Assembly (NCBI GenBank): GCA_017464225.1
Contig: JAFUDW010000195.1
Location: forward strand, 1-39,186
Direction of reading: 5' to 3'
Length of the DNA stretch: 39,186 bases
DNA from: Clostridia bacterium
Lineage (GTDB): Bacteria > Bacillota_A > Clostridia > Christensenellales > Aristaeellaceae
The position numbers and the translations under genes were made by a program. Within the stretch, counting starts at the first letter, position 1. Each line of letters opens with the position of its first letter. This document shows positions 24,760 to 32,827 of the stretch, in pieces. The notes beneath the pieces are model-generated. The model worked only from the letters and a program-made list of their open reading frames with translations. It was not told where the DNA came from and did no database searches.

Positions 24760-26062
24760 GATTTTCGGCGGCTTTCTCAGATATTTTCCCGTTTTTTTCG
24801 CTTTCTTCCACCTGGGCGATCCATCGGCGGAGCAAAATCTGGGTCTCCTCCTCGGCGCAAAGGCCGCGGCTGCGCATTTGCCGCACGCACTGCAGGATGC
24901 CGCTCGCCGGGGAATCAGCGGGGATCAGGCTTTCGTCCAGCCCCAGGCTCTCCATTTTTTTCAGCATCTTTTCAGCCCGGAGCAGACCGGGAAGCGAGGG
25001 GGATACATCCCGCAGCACGGCTGACGCCGTGGCGTTGCCCCGCTGGCGCTGCTTGAGCTTTTCCCAGGCGTCGGCCACCTGCTCCGCCGTATCCAGACGG
25101 CCCGTGCCGAACACATGGGGATGGCGCTCGATCATCTTATGGCAGATGGCCGTGGTGACGTCGCTGAGCTCAAAGGTGCCGTACTGGGCGCCGATATCAG
25201 CCTGGAAAAACACCTGCAGCAGCACGTCGCCCAATTCGTCGGCCACGTGCTCCCAGTCCTCCCTGTCCACGGCCTCGCTGACCTCATACGCCTCCTCGAT
25301 CAGATAGCGGCTCAGCGTGCGATGGGTCTGCGCCGCATCCCAGGGGCATCCGCCCGGGCCGCGCAGGATGCGCAGCACCTCCGCCAGATCCCACAGATCA
25401 TTGCGCTGCCGCTCCCGGAGCGGCACGCCGGGCAGAAAGACGGCGGCGGTATGATCGTAGCGGGGCTGCCGGTCGATCTCGCACAGCGGCATGCGGACAA
25501 AGGCGCGCTCCTCCTTTTCGGCGGGCGGGAAAAACAGCACTTCGGTATCGTCCCCGTACCAAGAGGCCAGCTTGAGCTTGCATTCCCCGGCCAGCATACG
25601 GGTGTTCATCTCCACCACCAGCAGGGCGTCCTGGGTTTCAGGCACGGTCAGCCCCGTGGCCGGGGCCACCCGCAGGGGCAGCTGCGCCGCCGCGGCCTGC
25701 AGGAGCGGCTGTGCGATGCCGCTGCCGCCGCCCAGGATCACCTGATCGGGATACCGCCGCCTGAGTGCCGCCGCCGTTTCATCGCTCAGCGCGTCCAGCA
25801 CGCCGTATACCACCCGGACGCGGGCGGCGGCCTTTGCTATTTTCTGCACGGACGCCTCAATAAATGCGTCAAAATCCTCGCATTGCTCATGCAGCCCGTC
25901 CAGCGTTTCAAACGCGACGCCCTGTTTGGCCAGATATCGGGCCGCCTCCACCTCTCCGGTGCGCAGGATCACGCGCTTTGCCGATTTCAGCGTTTCCAGC
26001 GCGCCCAATGTCAATTGCTTCCTGGGCCCAGGGCCCAGGGAAACCACAGTGATCTTTTGCAT
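24749..26062 (-). CDS. mazG: YabN-type fusion of SAM-dependent methylase-like and MazG pyrophosphohydrolase domains
   Basis: A 437-residue two-domain protein. Residues 1-220 resemble tetrapyrrole methylases (KITVVSLGPGPRKQLTLGALE, ILGGGSGIA). Residues 225-437 are a MazG nucleoside triphosphate pyrophosphohydrolase: GPGGCPWDAAQTHRTLSRYLIEEAYE carries the EEAYE metal ligands, and ADELGDVLLQVFFQA the second pair. Bacillus YabN has the same arrangement. MazG enzymes hydrolyse non-canonical dNTPs; the role of the methylase half is not established. The start at 26062 has GGGAG upstream and a good promoter at 26119-26147. Confidence 0.93.
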   Translation of the reverse strand: MQKITVVSLGPGPRKQLTLGALETLKSAKRVILRTGEVEAARYLAKQGVAFETLDGLHEQCEDFDAFIEASVQKIAKAAARVRVVYGVLDALSDETAAALRRRYPDQVILGGGSGIAQPLLQAAAAQLPLRVAPATGLTVPETQDALLVVEMNTRMLAGECKLKLASWYGDDTEVLFFPPAEKEERAFVRMPLCEIDRQPRYDHTAAVFLPGVPLRERQRNDLWDLAEVLRILRGPGGCPWDAAQTHRTLSRYLIEEAYEVSEAVDREDWEHVADELGDVLLQVFFQADIGAQYGTFELSDVTTAICHKMIERHPHVFGTGRLDTAEQVADAWEKLKQRQRGNATASAVLRDVSPSLPGLLRAEKMLKKMESLGLDESLIPADSPASGILQCVRQMRSRGLCAEEETQILLRRWIAQVEESEKNGKISEKAAENLDN

Positions 26063-26118
26063 AACCGCTCCCATAACGCGTATTTTCCGGCGCGGACGGC
26101 AAACCGCCCGCGTTTTTT

Positions 26119-26147
26119 ATTATACCCATCCGGCGCGGATTAAGCAA
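26119..26147 (-). promoter_or_regulatory. Promoter of the YabN/MazG gene
   Basis: On the minus strand TTGCTT (26142-26147) and TATAAT (26119-26124) are 17 bases apart, about 60 bases before the start codon. Confidence 0.7.
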
Positions 26148-26191
26148 GGGCAGACGTAGACGGCCGAATTGTAACAAATGTCCTTTTCCTG

Positions 26192-26243
26192 TTGACAGAA
26201 TATGGTAGACAGTTGTATACTCCCATTGTAGACAATTGTCCAC
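26192..26243 (+). promoter_or_regulatory. Promoter and two BlaI-type operators
   Basis: TTGACA (26192-26197) and TATACT (26216-26221) are 18 bases apart. GTAGACAGTTGTATAC (26205-26220) covers the spacer and -10 box. GTAGACAATTGTCCAC (26228-26243) covers the start of the transcript. Both are near-palindromes with the ACA/TGT cores known for BlaI/MecI operators, centred 23 bases apart. They suggest that the BlaI protein represses its own operon. Confidence 0.8.
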
Positions 26244-26265
26244 TCAACTTCAGGAGGTAAACGCA

Positions 26266-26637
26266 ATGCCGATACAATGCACCGACGCCGAATGGAAGAT
26301 CCTGGAAGTGCTCTGGGATCAATCGCCGCGCACCATCGCCGAGATCACCAAAACGCTGGAGCCCAGCACCGGCTGGACGCGGCACACCGTGATCACGCTG
26401 CTCAAGCGCATGGAGGAAAAGGGCACCGTGAAGGTGGACGAATCCGGCCCGGCCAAAACCTATACCCCGGCGGTGAGCCAGGACGCCGCCTCCACAGAGC
26501 AGACCCGCAAATTCCTGAGCCACGTGTTCCGGGGCGACGCCTCGCTGCTGATCAACCACCTGGTTTCCTCCGGCGACCTTACGGTGGAGGACATGCAGGA
26601 GATCATAGACGCCATGAAAAAAGCGCCTCGCGGCTGA
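26266..26637 (+). CDS. BlaI/MecI/CopY-family repressor
   Basis: A 123-residue winged-helix repressor. CTDAEWKILEVLWDQSPRTIAEI and GWTRHTVITLLKRMEEKGTV are the family helix-turn-helix and wing. The C-terminal 50 residues would form the dimer domain that is cut during induction. In BlaI systems a membrane metalloprotease senses an envelope signal and inactivates the repressor; that protease is the next gene. The ATG at 26266 has AGGAGG upstream; a start at 26236 would lie in the operator. Confidence 0.94.
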   Translation: MPIQCTDAEWKILEVLWDQSPRTIAEITKTLEPSTGWTRHTVITLLKRMEEKGTVKVDESGPAKTYTPAVSQDAASTEQTRKFLSHVFRGDASLLINHLVSSGDLTVEDMQEIIDAMKKAPRG

Positions 26638-26695
26638 CGGCAAGCCCCTTCCCTCGCCCGAGGCGAAACCACAAATGAGAAAAGGAGAGACAAAG

Positions 26696-28306
26696 ATGCG
26701 TACCGCGCTGATATACAACTTCCTAATCGAAGCCAATATCATGGCCAGCATCGCCATACTGCTCATGATACCGCTGCGAAAACTGCTGCGAAAGCAGCTG
26801 GGCAATTCCGCCCTGTGCTTTGGCTGGCTGCTGGTGGCCATAAGGCTTTTACTGCCGCTTTCGCTGCCCAATCCCCTGATCAACGCCATCCGCTCGCCCT
26901 TTGCCGCCGATACCGCCATCCGCCCCATCGCCGGGCAGGTGAAGGTGCGGCTCACCGACGCCATATCGGACGTGGGCTACCGGCTGTGGAGCGATAACCA
27001 TATCGCCGCCGGAAACCGGATGATCGACCTGAGCTGGCGCATGGACAACGCCCAGCTGCCCATATTGCTGGCAAAAATCTACATCGCCGGCGTGCTGGCC
27101 GTGATCGCCTGGAGCGTTTTTTGCAACGTCCGCTTCCGGCTGAAGCTCCGGGCGGGACGCATTGAGCCCATCAGCGGCAGGCTGCTGGAGCAATATACCG
27201 CGCTGTGCGAAAGCCGCGGCGTCAAGCCCGTTCCGGTGTATTTTACCGATCCCCTGCCCAGCGCCTGCCTGGTGGGCGTGTTCAGGCCTTACATCGCCCT
27301 CCCGCTCACGGCCTCGCCACAGGACGTGATCCACGTGCTCACCCACGAGGTCTGCCATATCAAAAACCGCGATCACCTCTGGGGCGTGGTGCGGCTGGCC
27401 TGCTGCGCCCTGCACTGGTTTAATCCCCTGGTGTGGATGGCCGCCTCCATGAGCCGCACGGACGGCGAGCTTCGCTGCGACGACCGGGTGATCCGTCCCA
27501 TGGAATATGAAGAAAAACGCGCTTACGCCAACGTGCTGGTGCTGGCCGCCGCCCGGCGCAACGCCCCCGGCATGGCCGTGCTGGCCACCGGCATGACCAT
27601 GACGGGACGGCGGCTCAAGACCCGCGTCACCACCATCCTGCAAGGGCGGGGCGTGCTGCGCTGGCTCAGCGTAAGCTTTGTGATGCTCTCCTCCATGTGC
27701 CTGGTGGGCGCTTTCGCCACGGGCGAGGTGCGCATCGTTCCCCGGCTGTTCCGCAGCCATCCGGCCATCAGCCACGCCACCATCACCAACGAGCAGGAAG
27801 CCATCAATTACGGCAAAACGGTATTGGCGCTGGACGGTTTAAAGGTCAGCGAAAACGATCTCAGCTGGCATGTGGAAACCGCCGCCGACGATCCCGACGA
27901 ATGCTGCGTGTACGCCCTGTCCGGCGGCAGCATCGTCCCTGTATTTGAAATGTACTTTGACCGGGCGGGCAACGTAAAATCGATCAGCGCCCCGGTGGAC
28001 GGCCCCGACAGATGGAACGCCTGCGATATATCGCTGACCGAAGAGGAGCAGGAAAACCTGGCGGAAGACCTGCGGCAGTTCATCACCCAGATCAACCCCG
28101 AAACGGCTGAAGACTGCAGCGCGTATCTGTTCGGCAACGAAGCCATGCTGGACGGCAAGCGCGTCATTGACGTCGCCTTCTGGCGCGGCGAGGCCGCCCG
28201 CGAAAACGGGTACGACGTCGCCGCCTACCTGAGCGTACAGATCGCCCCCGAAACGCGGGTGGTCTACTATGATATCAACTTCGGCAGCCTGGACGGCAAC
28301 GGGTAA
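26696..28306 (+). CDS. BlaR1/MecR1-like M56 membrane metalloprotease without a penicillin-binding domain
   Basis: A 536-residue membrane protein. Hydrophobic segments lie at about 8-28, 38-58 and 120-145, and a last one near 330 (VSFVMLSSMCLVGAFA). The cytoplasmic protease site is HEVCH, with H217 and H221, and the likely third zinc ligand is E258 in GELRCDD. These match the M56 family, in which BlaR1 destroys the BlaI repressor. The C-terminal 190 residues outside the membrane do not resemble the penicillin-binding sensor of BlaR1 and show no SxxK or KTG motif. They may bind another envelope signal. AAAGGAGAG precedes the ATG; the gene is 58 bases after the repressor and heads a cassette of exported proteins. 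Confidence 0.9.
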   Translation: MRTALIYNFLIEANIMASIAILLMIPLRKLLRKQLGNSALCFGWLLVAIRLLLPLSLPNPLINAIRSPFAADTAIRPIAGQVKVRLTDAISDVGYRLWSDNHIAAGNRMIDLSWRMDNAQLPILLAKIYIAGVLAVIAWSVFCNVRFRLKLRAGRIEPISGRLLEQYTALCESRGVKPVPVYFTDPLPSACLVGVFRPYIALPLTASPQDVIHVLTHEVCHIKNRDHLWGVVRLACCALHWFNPLVWMAASMSRTDGELRCDDRVIRPMEYEEKRAYANVLVLAAARRNAPGMAVLATGMTMTGRRLKTRVTTILQGRGVLRWLSVSFVMLSSMCLVGAFATGEVRIVPRLFRSHPAISHATITNEQEAINYGKTVLALDGLKVSENDLSWHVETAADDPDECCVYALSGGSIVPVFEMYFDRAGNVKSISAPVDGPDRWNACDISLTEEEQENLAEDLRQFITQINPETAEDCSAYLFGNEAMLDGKRVIDVAFWRGEAARENGYDVAAYLSVQIAPETRVVYYDINFGSLDGNG

Positions 28307-28315
28307 GGAGCGGCT

Positions 28316-29284
28316 ATGAAAAAAATATGCCTCTGTCTGGCGCTGTGTCTGTTGCTGGTATCCGCTCGGGCGGACGAGATCTTCGGCGGCGCCTCGTCCT
28401 ATGGCGAGGTGAGCTATATGGCCGACGACGGCACGCGCATCTTCCATAGCGTGGATTCCGGCGGATTGAAGATCATGAGCGCGCAGGGCGATCAGGAGAT
28501 CGCGCTGCCGCCGGAATACAACGATATCTGGCGGATGGATTACACCGATCCCTTAAACTTTACCATGGTCTGCAGGACCGACGAGCACTACAGCGTGCTG
28601 CCCGTTCAGGACGGCGCTTTGCAGCCGGCCGTGCCGCTGCCCGACAACGCCTGCGTGCTCCATCGCCCGCTGGGCGAGCATATCTATTACCATACCGCGA
28701 ACGATTCCCGGCTGTGCCGTTTCAACTGGAAGACCGGCGAGGAAGAAACGCTGGTGCCCCGGGTGGGCGGGCTGTACCATGCCGACCGCTGGCACGATAC
28801 CGATTATCTGATCTTCACGCTGCCCACCAAAAAGGGCGAATACAACGGTCGTTTCTTTCTCATGACGGCGGACGGCGCGGGCCGGTGCTCCACGCCCATC
28901 CCCCTGCCCGAGGGAATGGATTTCGCCGCCAGCCCCTTGTGCGCCACGCACCGGGGCGGCGTGCTGATCGCCGGAACGCCCAGGAGCGAAGCGCTGTACA
29001 ACAATGCCAGCACTCTGTACTGCTATGATGAAACGGGCAAGCTGCTGTGGCAAACCTCGGCGGAATGCCACGCGTACCGCCTGATCCCCACTCAGGAGGG
29101 CTATACGGTCGTGGGCCATCGGGGCGGCCCGGTGGTGCGGCGGGAGATCAATATCAACGGGGAGCCTGTGGCGGAGCAGGTATACAAGTCCTTCGTACCC
29201 GGCAGCGAATTCCCGGTGGTGGACGGCGCGGTATATTATTGGCCCTTTAGCGACGATGATCCCTTTTTCATCCCGCTGGAATAA
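28316..29284 (+). CDS. Exported protein of unknown function, beta-propeller-like
   Basis: A 322-residue protein with a clear signal peptide (MKKICLCLALCLLLVSARA, cut before DE). The mature part has repeated short strands with charged turns and patterns such as HIYYHTANDSRLCRFNWKTGEE and STLYCYDETGKLLWQT, as in propeller-fold proteins that bind ligands. No catalytic motif is seen. It follows the M56 gene after 9 bases, with GGAG before the ATG, so it belongs to the same operon. A part in sensing or buffering an envelope signal is possible but is inference. Confidence 0.8.
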   Translation: MKKICLCLALCLLLVSARADEIFGGASSYGEVSYMADDGTRIFHSVDSGGLKIMSAQGDQEIALPPEYNDIWRMDYTDPLNFTMVCRTDEHYSVLPVQDGALQPAVPLPDNACVLHRPLGEHIYYHTANDSRLCRFNWKTGEEETLVPRVGGLYHADRWHDTDYLIFTLPTKKGEYNGRFFLMTADGAGRCSTPIPLPEGMDFAASPLCATHRGGVLIAGTPRSEALYNNASTLYCYDETGKLLWQTSAECHAYRLIPTQEGYTVVGHRGGPVVRREININGEPVAEQVYKSFVPGSEFPVVDGAVYYWPFSDDDPFFIPLE

Positions 29285-29302
29285 CAAATCAAGGAGAAAA
29301 CC

Positions 29303-30037
29303 ATGAAAAAGCTGTATATATGCCTGCTGGCGGCCTGCCTGCTGCTTTGCCGCGCCCAGGCTGAACCATACGATCTGAAGGAATGGGCGGTATCCGGCCT
29401 CACCGAGGTGCTGGGCTATACCACGGAGGAAGCGGCGGCGTTCGTCTTTGAACCGCAGCCCGACGGCAGCCTGCGCTACTGGCAGGCAAATCACCCGGAC
29501 TGGGCATACGCCACCTATTATGACGAGGCTTCAGGCGCTGTGCGCAGCAGCACCCCCTTCAAGACCGATTATACGCTCCGAACCGGCGAGGGCGTGCTCC
29601 GGGATATCCTGCGCACAGCGGAGGAGCAGGGATGGCTGGCAAGCTGGGGCCCGGAAAGCAAAGATGCCCTGATCGACTGCTGCCTTGCGGATATTTCCAG
29701 CCTCAGCAGCGCCCTGCGGTTTGCCGAGAGCGCTTCCCAGGCTGTCCAGGGCATCTTTGAAAGCTGCTTCGGCCCGGAAGCGCATTGGCCCGCCGCGCTG
29801 GGCGAATACCGCGGCGCAGTGCTGGCCCAATACGGCCTTGTTCCAGAGGAAATTCCTTTTCACCGCATCGGCGTATTCCGCCAGACCGGGCCTGACCAGC
29901 CCATGACCTCCATCCGGACGCTGACGGTGTTTGACGGCGAAGCGCCGGAGGAGCTGCGGGACGTTTTCGCCGATCCGCGCCTGGACGGCTGGAAGCTGGC
30001 CTCGGGAGCGACAAGCCTCCAGGATTGGGGAGAGTAG
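29303..30037 (+). CDS. Exported protein, N-terminal part of a gene cut by an in-frame TAG
   Basis: The 244 codons before the stop start with a signal peptide (MKKLYICLLAACLLLCRAQA, cut before EPYD) and AAGGAGA upstream. The mature region has no recognised family. The stop TAG at 30035-30037 is followed in the same frame, with no further stop, by another 310 codons of well-formed protein sequence to 30970. The intact gene would therefore encode about 555 residues. A single base change from a sense codon such as CAG, TGG or TAC would explain this. Released as it stands, the product is a truncated secreted protein. Confidence 0.75.
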   Translation: MKKLYICLLAACLLLCRAQAEPYDLKEWAVSGLTEVLGYTTEEAAAFVFEPQPDGSLRYWQANHPDWAYATYYDEASGAVRSSTPFKTDYTLRTGEGVLRDILRTAEEQGWLASWGPESKDALIDCCLADISSLSSALRFAESASQAVQGIFESCFGPEAHWPAALGEYRGAVLAQYGLVPEEIPFHRIGVFRQTGPDQPMTSIRTLTVFDGEAPEELRDVFADPRLDGWKLASGATSLQDWGE

Positions 30038-30970
30038 CACGCGCCCAGCGGCGCGGGGCTGGCCGCCTTTGAAAAGGACGGCCGGCGGCAGCTGATCCAG
30101 CTGGCCATGATAAATGGAAAGTGGAAGATTTATCCCCTGGGCGAAAACGCCCTGTACCGATCCGGAGATTACCGGGTGACCTACGACGGCCTCCATGGCA
30201 GCTTTGCCATCCAGTATCCGCTGAACGAGCGGGAAACTCTGACCTTTTACCTTTCGCCTTTTGCCAACACCGTAAAAGGCTACGACCAGGTGTACTGCAA
30301 TCTGGACGCCTGCGAGCGCGTAGCCGCCGATACCGGCGAAGCCCTGTGGCTGAATCTGACCGATAACCTCAGCACCTGGGAAAGCCAGTGGATCGGCCCC
30401 GGCACGCGCTGTCCCCTGGCGCGGTTCCCCAGATTTCTGGGGCAGATGCCCATGGAGCGCTTTCCCGCCGATCCCGACGATCAGCCCAGCAGCCTGCCCG
30501 AAAACACCGGCATGACCCTGGGCGAAGTCAATTTCCGCAGCAAGACCAGTAGCCATTCCGCCTCATACGGTCAGCTGCTGGGCGGCGTGGTGCTGCCGGT
30601 GCTGGACCTGCAGCCCGGCGACCCCTGGCCCTGGGTGCATACCAGGCTGGGAAGCTATGACGGTTATATCGCCCAAACGTATGTGCAGCTGGGAAGCGAG
30701 GAGCTGCTGGCCAACGCCCCCCAGCCCGTGGCGAAGGCCCGAAAGGAAATCTCCCTGAAAAAGGGCGCCGGGCTGCTGGACGGCACGGCGGAAACGCTAG
30801 CCGCCGGCACGGTGATGCACGTGGTAATGGATGATGGCAATTGGCTCTATGTATCGGTTCCCCGAGGCGAACCCGACTGGATCATGGATGCCGACGGGAC
30901 CTTCGGCTATGTGAAAAAGGGCGACGTATGGCAGGCCAGCATGCTGTGCCAGCTGGACTGGATGGAATGA
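30038..30970 (+). pseudogene. C-terminal part of the interrupted exported protein, with two SH3-like domains
   Basis: This stretch continues the reading frame of the gene at 29303 beyond its TAG stop. Residues just after the stop (AGLAAFEKDGRRQLIQLAMI) read smoothly into the rest. Two segments look like bacterial SH3 domains: GEVNFRSKTSSHSASYGQLL with GSYDGYIAQTYVQ, and LKKGAGLLDGTAETLAAGTV with GTFGYVKKGDV. Such domains often bind cell-wall peptides. The first ATG (30107) has no ribosome binding site, so independent translation is unlikely. Either a nonsense mutation, a sequencing error or stop-codon readthrough is involved. Confidence 0.7.
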
Positions 30971-30980
30971 GGAGGACAGA

Positions 30981-31556
30981 ATGAAAAAACTGTTTGTAAA
31001 GAGCATGGCGGCGGCGCTGCTGATCTGCCTGCTCGCCGCCTGCGCAGGCGCGCGGACGCTCTATGATCAATATTGGCTGCCCGGCGAATATATATTGGAG
31101 GTCAGCGAGGAGCGCCGCGCCGTCCACGAGGAGCTGTGGCGGCAGGTGCAAGAGCTGGCCGAGGGCTCGCCGGTCAAGGAGGCCAACGAAGCCGAAACGC
31201 TGGAGGCGCAGTACGAAAAGTATCTGCAGCTGGGCGAGATCCCAGAAAGGATTTACGACGACGTAGGCGCGTACGTCTGGGCCGCAGGGCTGCCCGACGA
31301 CCAGTCCGTCAGCCGGGACGAGGCATACCTGCTGGCCTGTATGGCGGCCGAGGAATGCTTTGAGCTGACGACGGACGATCTTCTGCATGTCTGGCCCAAG
31401 TTTTCCTACGTGACCGCCGACGCCGAAAACCCGGTCTGGGAGATCACCTTTCTGTGCTATGACGGCGCCGTTCAGGAGGACGTGATCTGGACGGTGGCCA
31501 TATACGCCCATGACGGAAGCGTTTGCGGCGTGCGGAGCGAGAAAGCGTTTGGGTAA
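30981..31556 (+). CDS. Small lipoprotein of unknown function
   Basis: A 191-residue protein with a lipoprotein signal peptide: MKKLFVKSMAAALLICLLAA followed by C, with lipobox LAAC. GGAGGACAG precedes the ATG, 10 bases after the upstream frame ends. Residues 30-100 are charged and helical (RRAVHEELWRQVQELAEG). The end (WEITFLCYDGAVQEDVIWTVAIYAHDGSVCGV) has the strand pattern of PepSY-like domains and recalls the outer domain of the M56 protein (CCVYALSGG, VFEMYFDRAGNVKSI). That resemblance is by eye only. Probably anchored on the outer face of the membrane. Confidence 0.78.
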   Translation: MKKLFVKSMAAALLICLLAACAGARTLYDQYWLPGEYILEVSEERRAVHEELWRQVQELAEGSPVKEANEAETLEAQYEKYLQLGEIPERIYDDVGAYVWAAGLPDDQSVSRDEAYLLACMAAEECFELTTDDLLHVWPKFSYVTADAENPVWEITFLCYDGAVQEDVIWTVAIYAHDGSVCGVRSEKAFG

Positions 31557-31562
31557 AGGGCC

Positions 31563-32672
31563 ATAAAAAAATATCTGCTGATCTTTATCCTGACGCTGCT
31601 GCCGCTGGCCGTCCGGGCTGAGGGCGGCTATCAGCTTCGGGACCGGTACATCGTGGACGCCAAGGCGGCGGACGCCCGGAATATCGCCGCCATATGCTGG
31701 GAGGAACCCGATGGACGTCTCGATCTTCCCTGGCACATCACCTGGTGGCTTGACGGCGAAATCTACCGGGATATCGCCTACGCTGCGGACAGCGAGGAAA
31801 AATACGCGCTGATCCCCCGGGAGAGCGGCCAATTTGCCGTGCTGCTCACAGCGCCGGACGGCGGGGAGCTGCCCCGGCCCGAAGGCTACGCGCCATGGGC
31901 TACCCAGCAGGCATGGCTCTGCGACTGGGGCGACAGCGGGCTGGAAAACAAGCGGCTGCTCGCCTCGGGCGTGATCGATTGCAGGACCGCCGATAACGGG
32001 GCCGCCCTGATGATTTATGAAAATGGAAAAACCTTTCTGGCGCTCTATGACGGTCAGGGCTACCGGGAAGCCCTGATCCCCATGGAGGCGGGCGTGAACG
32101 ACGTGATCCGGGCCGCACGGGACGCCACGGGGCTTTGGGTGGTCACGGCGAACGAGCGCGGAAAACAGAACGCCTACCGGCCTCTGGTGATCCGGGACGG
32201 CCATACGATCTGGCAGGGCGAGCCCAGCGGATTCATCTACAGCGCTTTCACCGACGGCCAAGGTGGGTACTTTGTAGTAAATACCATGAGCAAAAACCGC
32301 ACCGATCTGATTCGCTATGACGGGAACGCCAGCCGGCTGTGGAAAAAGGAGCTGAGCTGCGGCGGCAAAAGCCTTGGCGCGCTGCCGCGCCTGGACAGCG
32401 AAACCGGCCATACTGTGGCGGCCGGCCTGCGCACCGCCAAGAGCCAGGGCATCTATCAGGCATATCGCCTGGAGCTGGACGAAAAAGGAAGGCGCGTCAG
32501 CCTGGACGTGCGGGAATACCCCGGCGTCGAGGAGATCAGCGCCAGCCTGACCGTGATCCCCGGCACCGGAGAAATCTGGCTGCTGATCGATCGCTATGAC
32601 GAGACAGGCGCGCGGTTCATTCCTTTTGAAAGCCTTCCCGCGATCGACGATCCGGGCGTCAGGATCAATTGA
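31563..32672 (+). CDS. Exported protein of unknown function with an apparent ATA start
   Basis: From codon 31563 the frame reads (I/M)KKYLLIFILTLLPLAVRA and then EGGYQ, a complete signal peptide with a signal peptidase I site. The first codon is ATA, where every neighbouring gene has ATG followed by AAA. The only upstream in-frame codons are AGG and GCC after the stop of the lipoprotein gene, so there is no other normal start. The first ordinary start codon is GTG at 31653, which would remove the signal peptide. The mature part is about 350 residues with propeller-like repeats (GGYFVVNTMSKNRTDLIRYDG). Either a damaged start, a sequence error or rare ATA initiation. Confidence 0.7.
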   Translation: MKKYLLIFILTLLPLAVRAEGGYQLRDRYIVDAKAADARNIAAICWEEPDGRLDLPWHITWWLDGEIYRDIAYAADSEEKYALIPRESGQFAVLLTAPDGGELPRPEGYAPWATQQAWLCDWGDSGLENKRLLASGVIDCRTADNGAALMIYENGKTFLALYDGQGYREALIPMEAGVNDVIRAARDATGLWVVTANERGKQNAYRPLVIRDGHTIWQGEPSGFIYSAFTDGQGGYFVVNTMSKNRTDLIRYDGNASRLWKKELSCGGKSLGALPRLDSETGHTVAAGLRTAKSQGIYQAYRLELDEKGRRVSLDVREYPGVEEISASLTVIPGTGEIWLLIDRYDETGARFIPFESLPAIDDPGVRIN

Positions 32673-32702
32673 CGGTTTCAGCATTTCTCCGTCCCGTTTT
32701 TT
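32671..32702 (+). terminator. Possible terminator of the exported-protein cassette
   Basis: GACGG and CCGTC can pair around a 13-base loop and are followed by CCG and six T residues. The stem is short, so this is only a candidate. Confidence 0.4.
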
Positions 32703-32738
32703 GATCGGGCAAACGCATTGTTTCCATGAGAAAGCATA

Positions 32739-32767
32739 TTGCATTCATGTATAAAATATGTTATTAT
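32739..32767 (+). promoter_or_regulatory. Promoter of the second ABC importer operon
   Basis: TTGCAT (32739-32744) and TATTAT (32762-32767) are 17 bases apart in an AT-rich stretch. The binding-protein start codon lies 60 bases downstream, with GGAGGAA before it. Confidence 0.7.
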
Positions 32768-32827
32768 TTTCCCAGAAGACAGGCGTGAAGGATTCGCCTG
32801 CAAAAAAACAGACGGAGGAATACCACC

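Noticed and set aside
26675..26695. Upstream in-frame ATG for the M56 gene
   Set aside because: The ATG at 26696 has AAAGGAGAG at the right distance, and that site would lie inside the coding sequence if 26675 were used.
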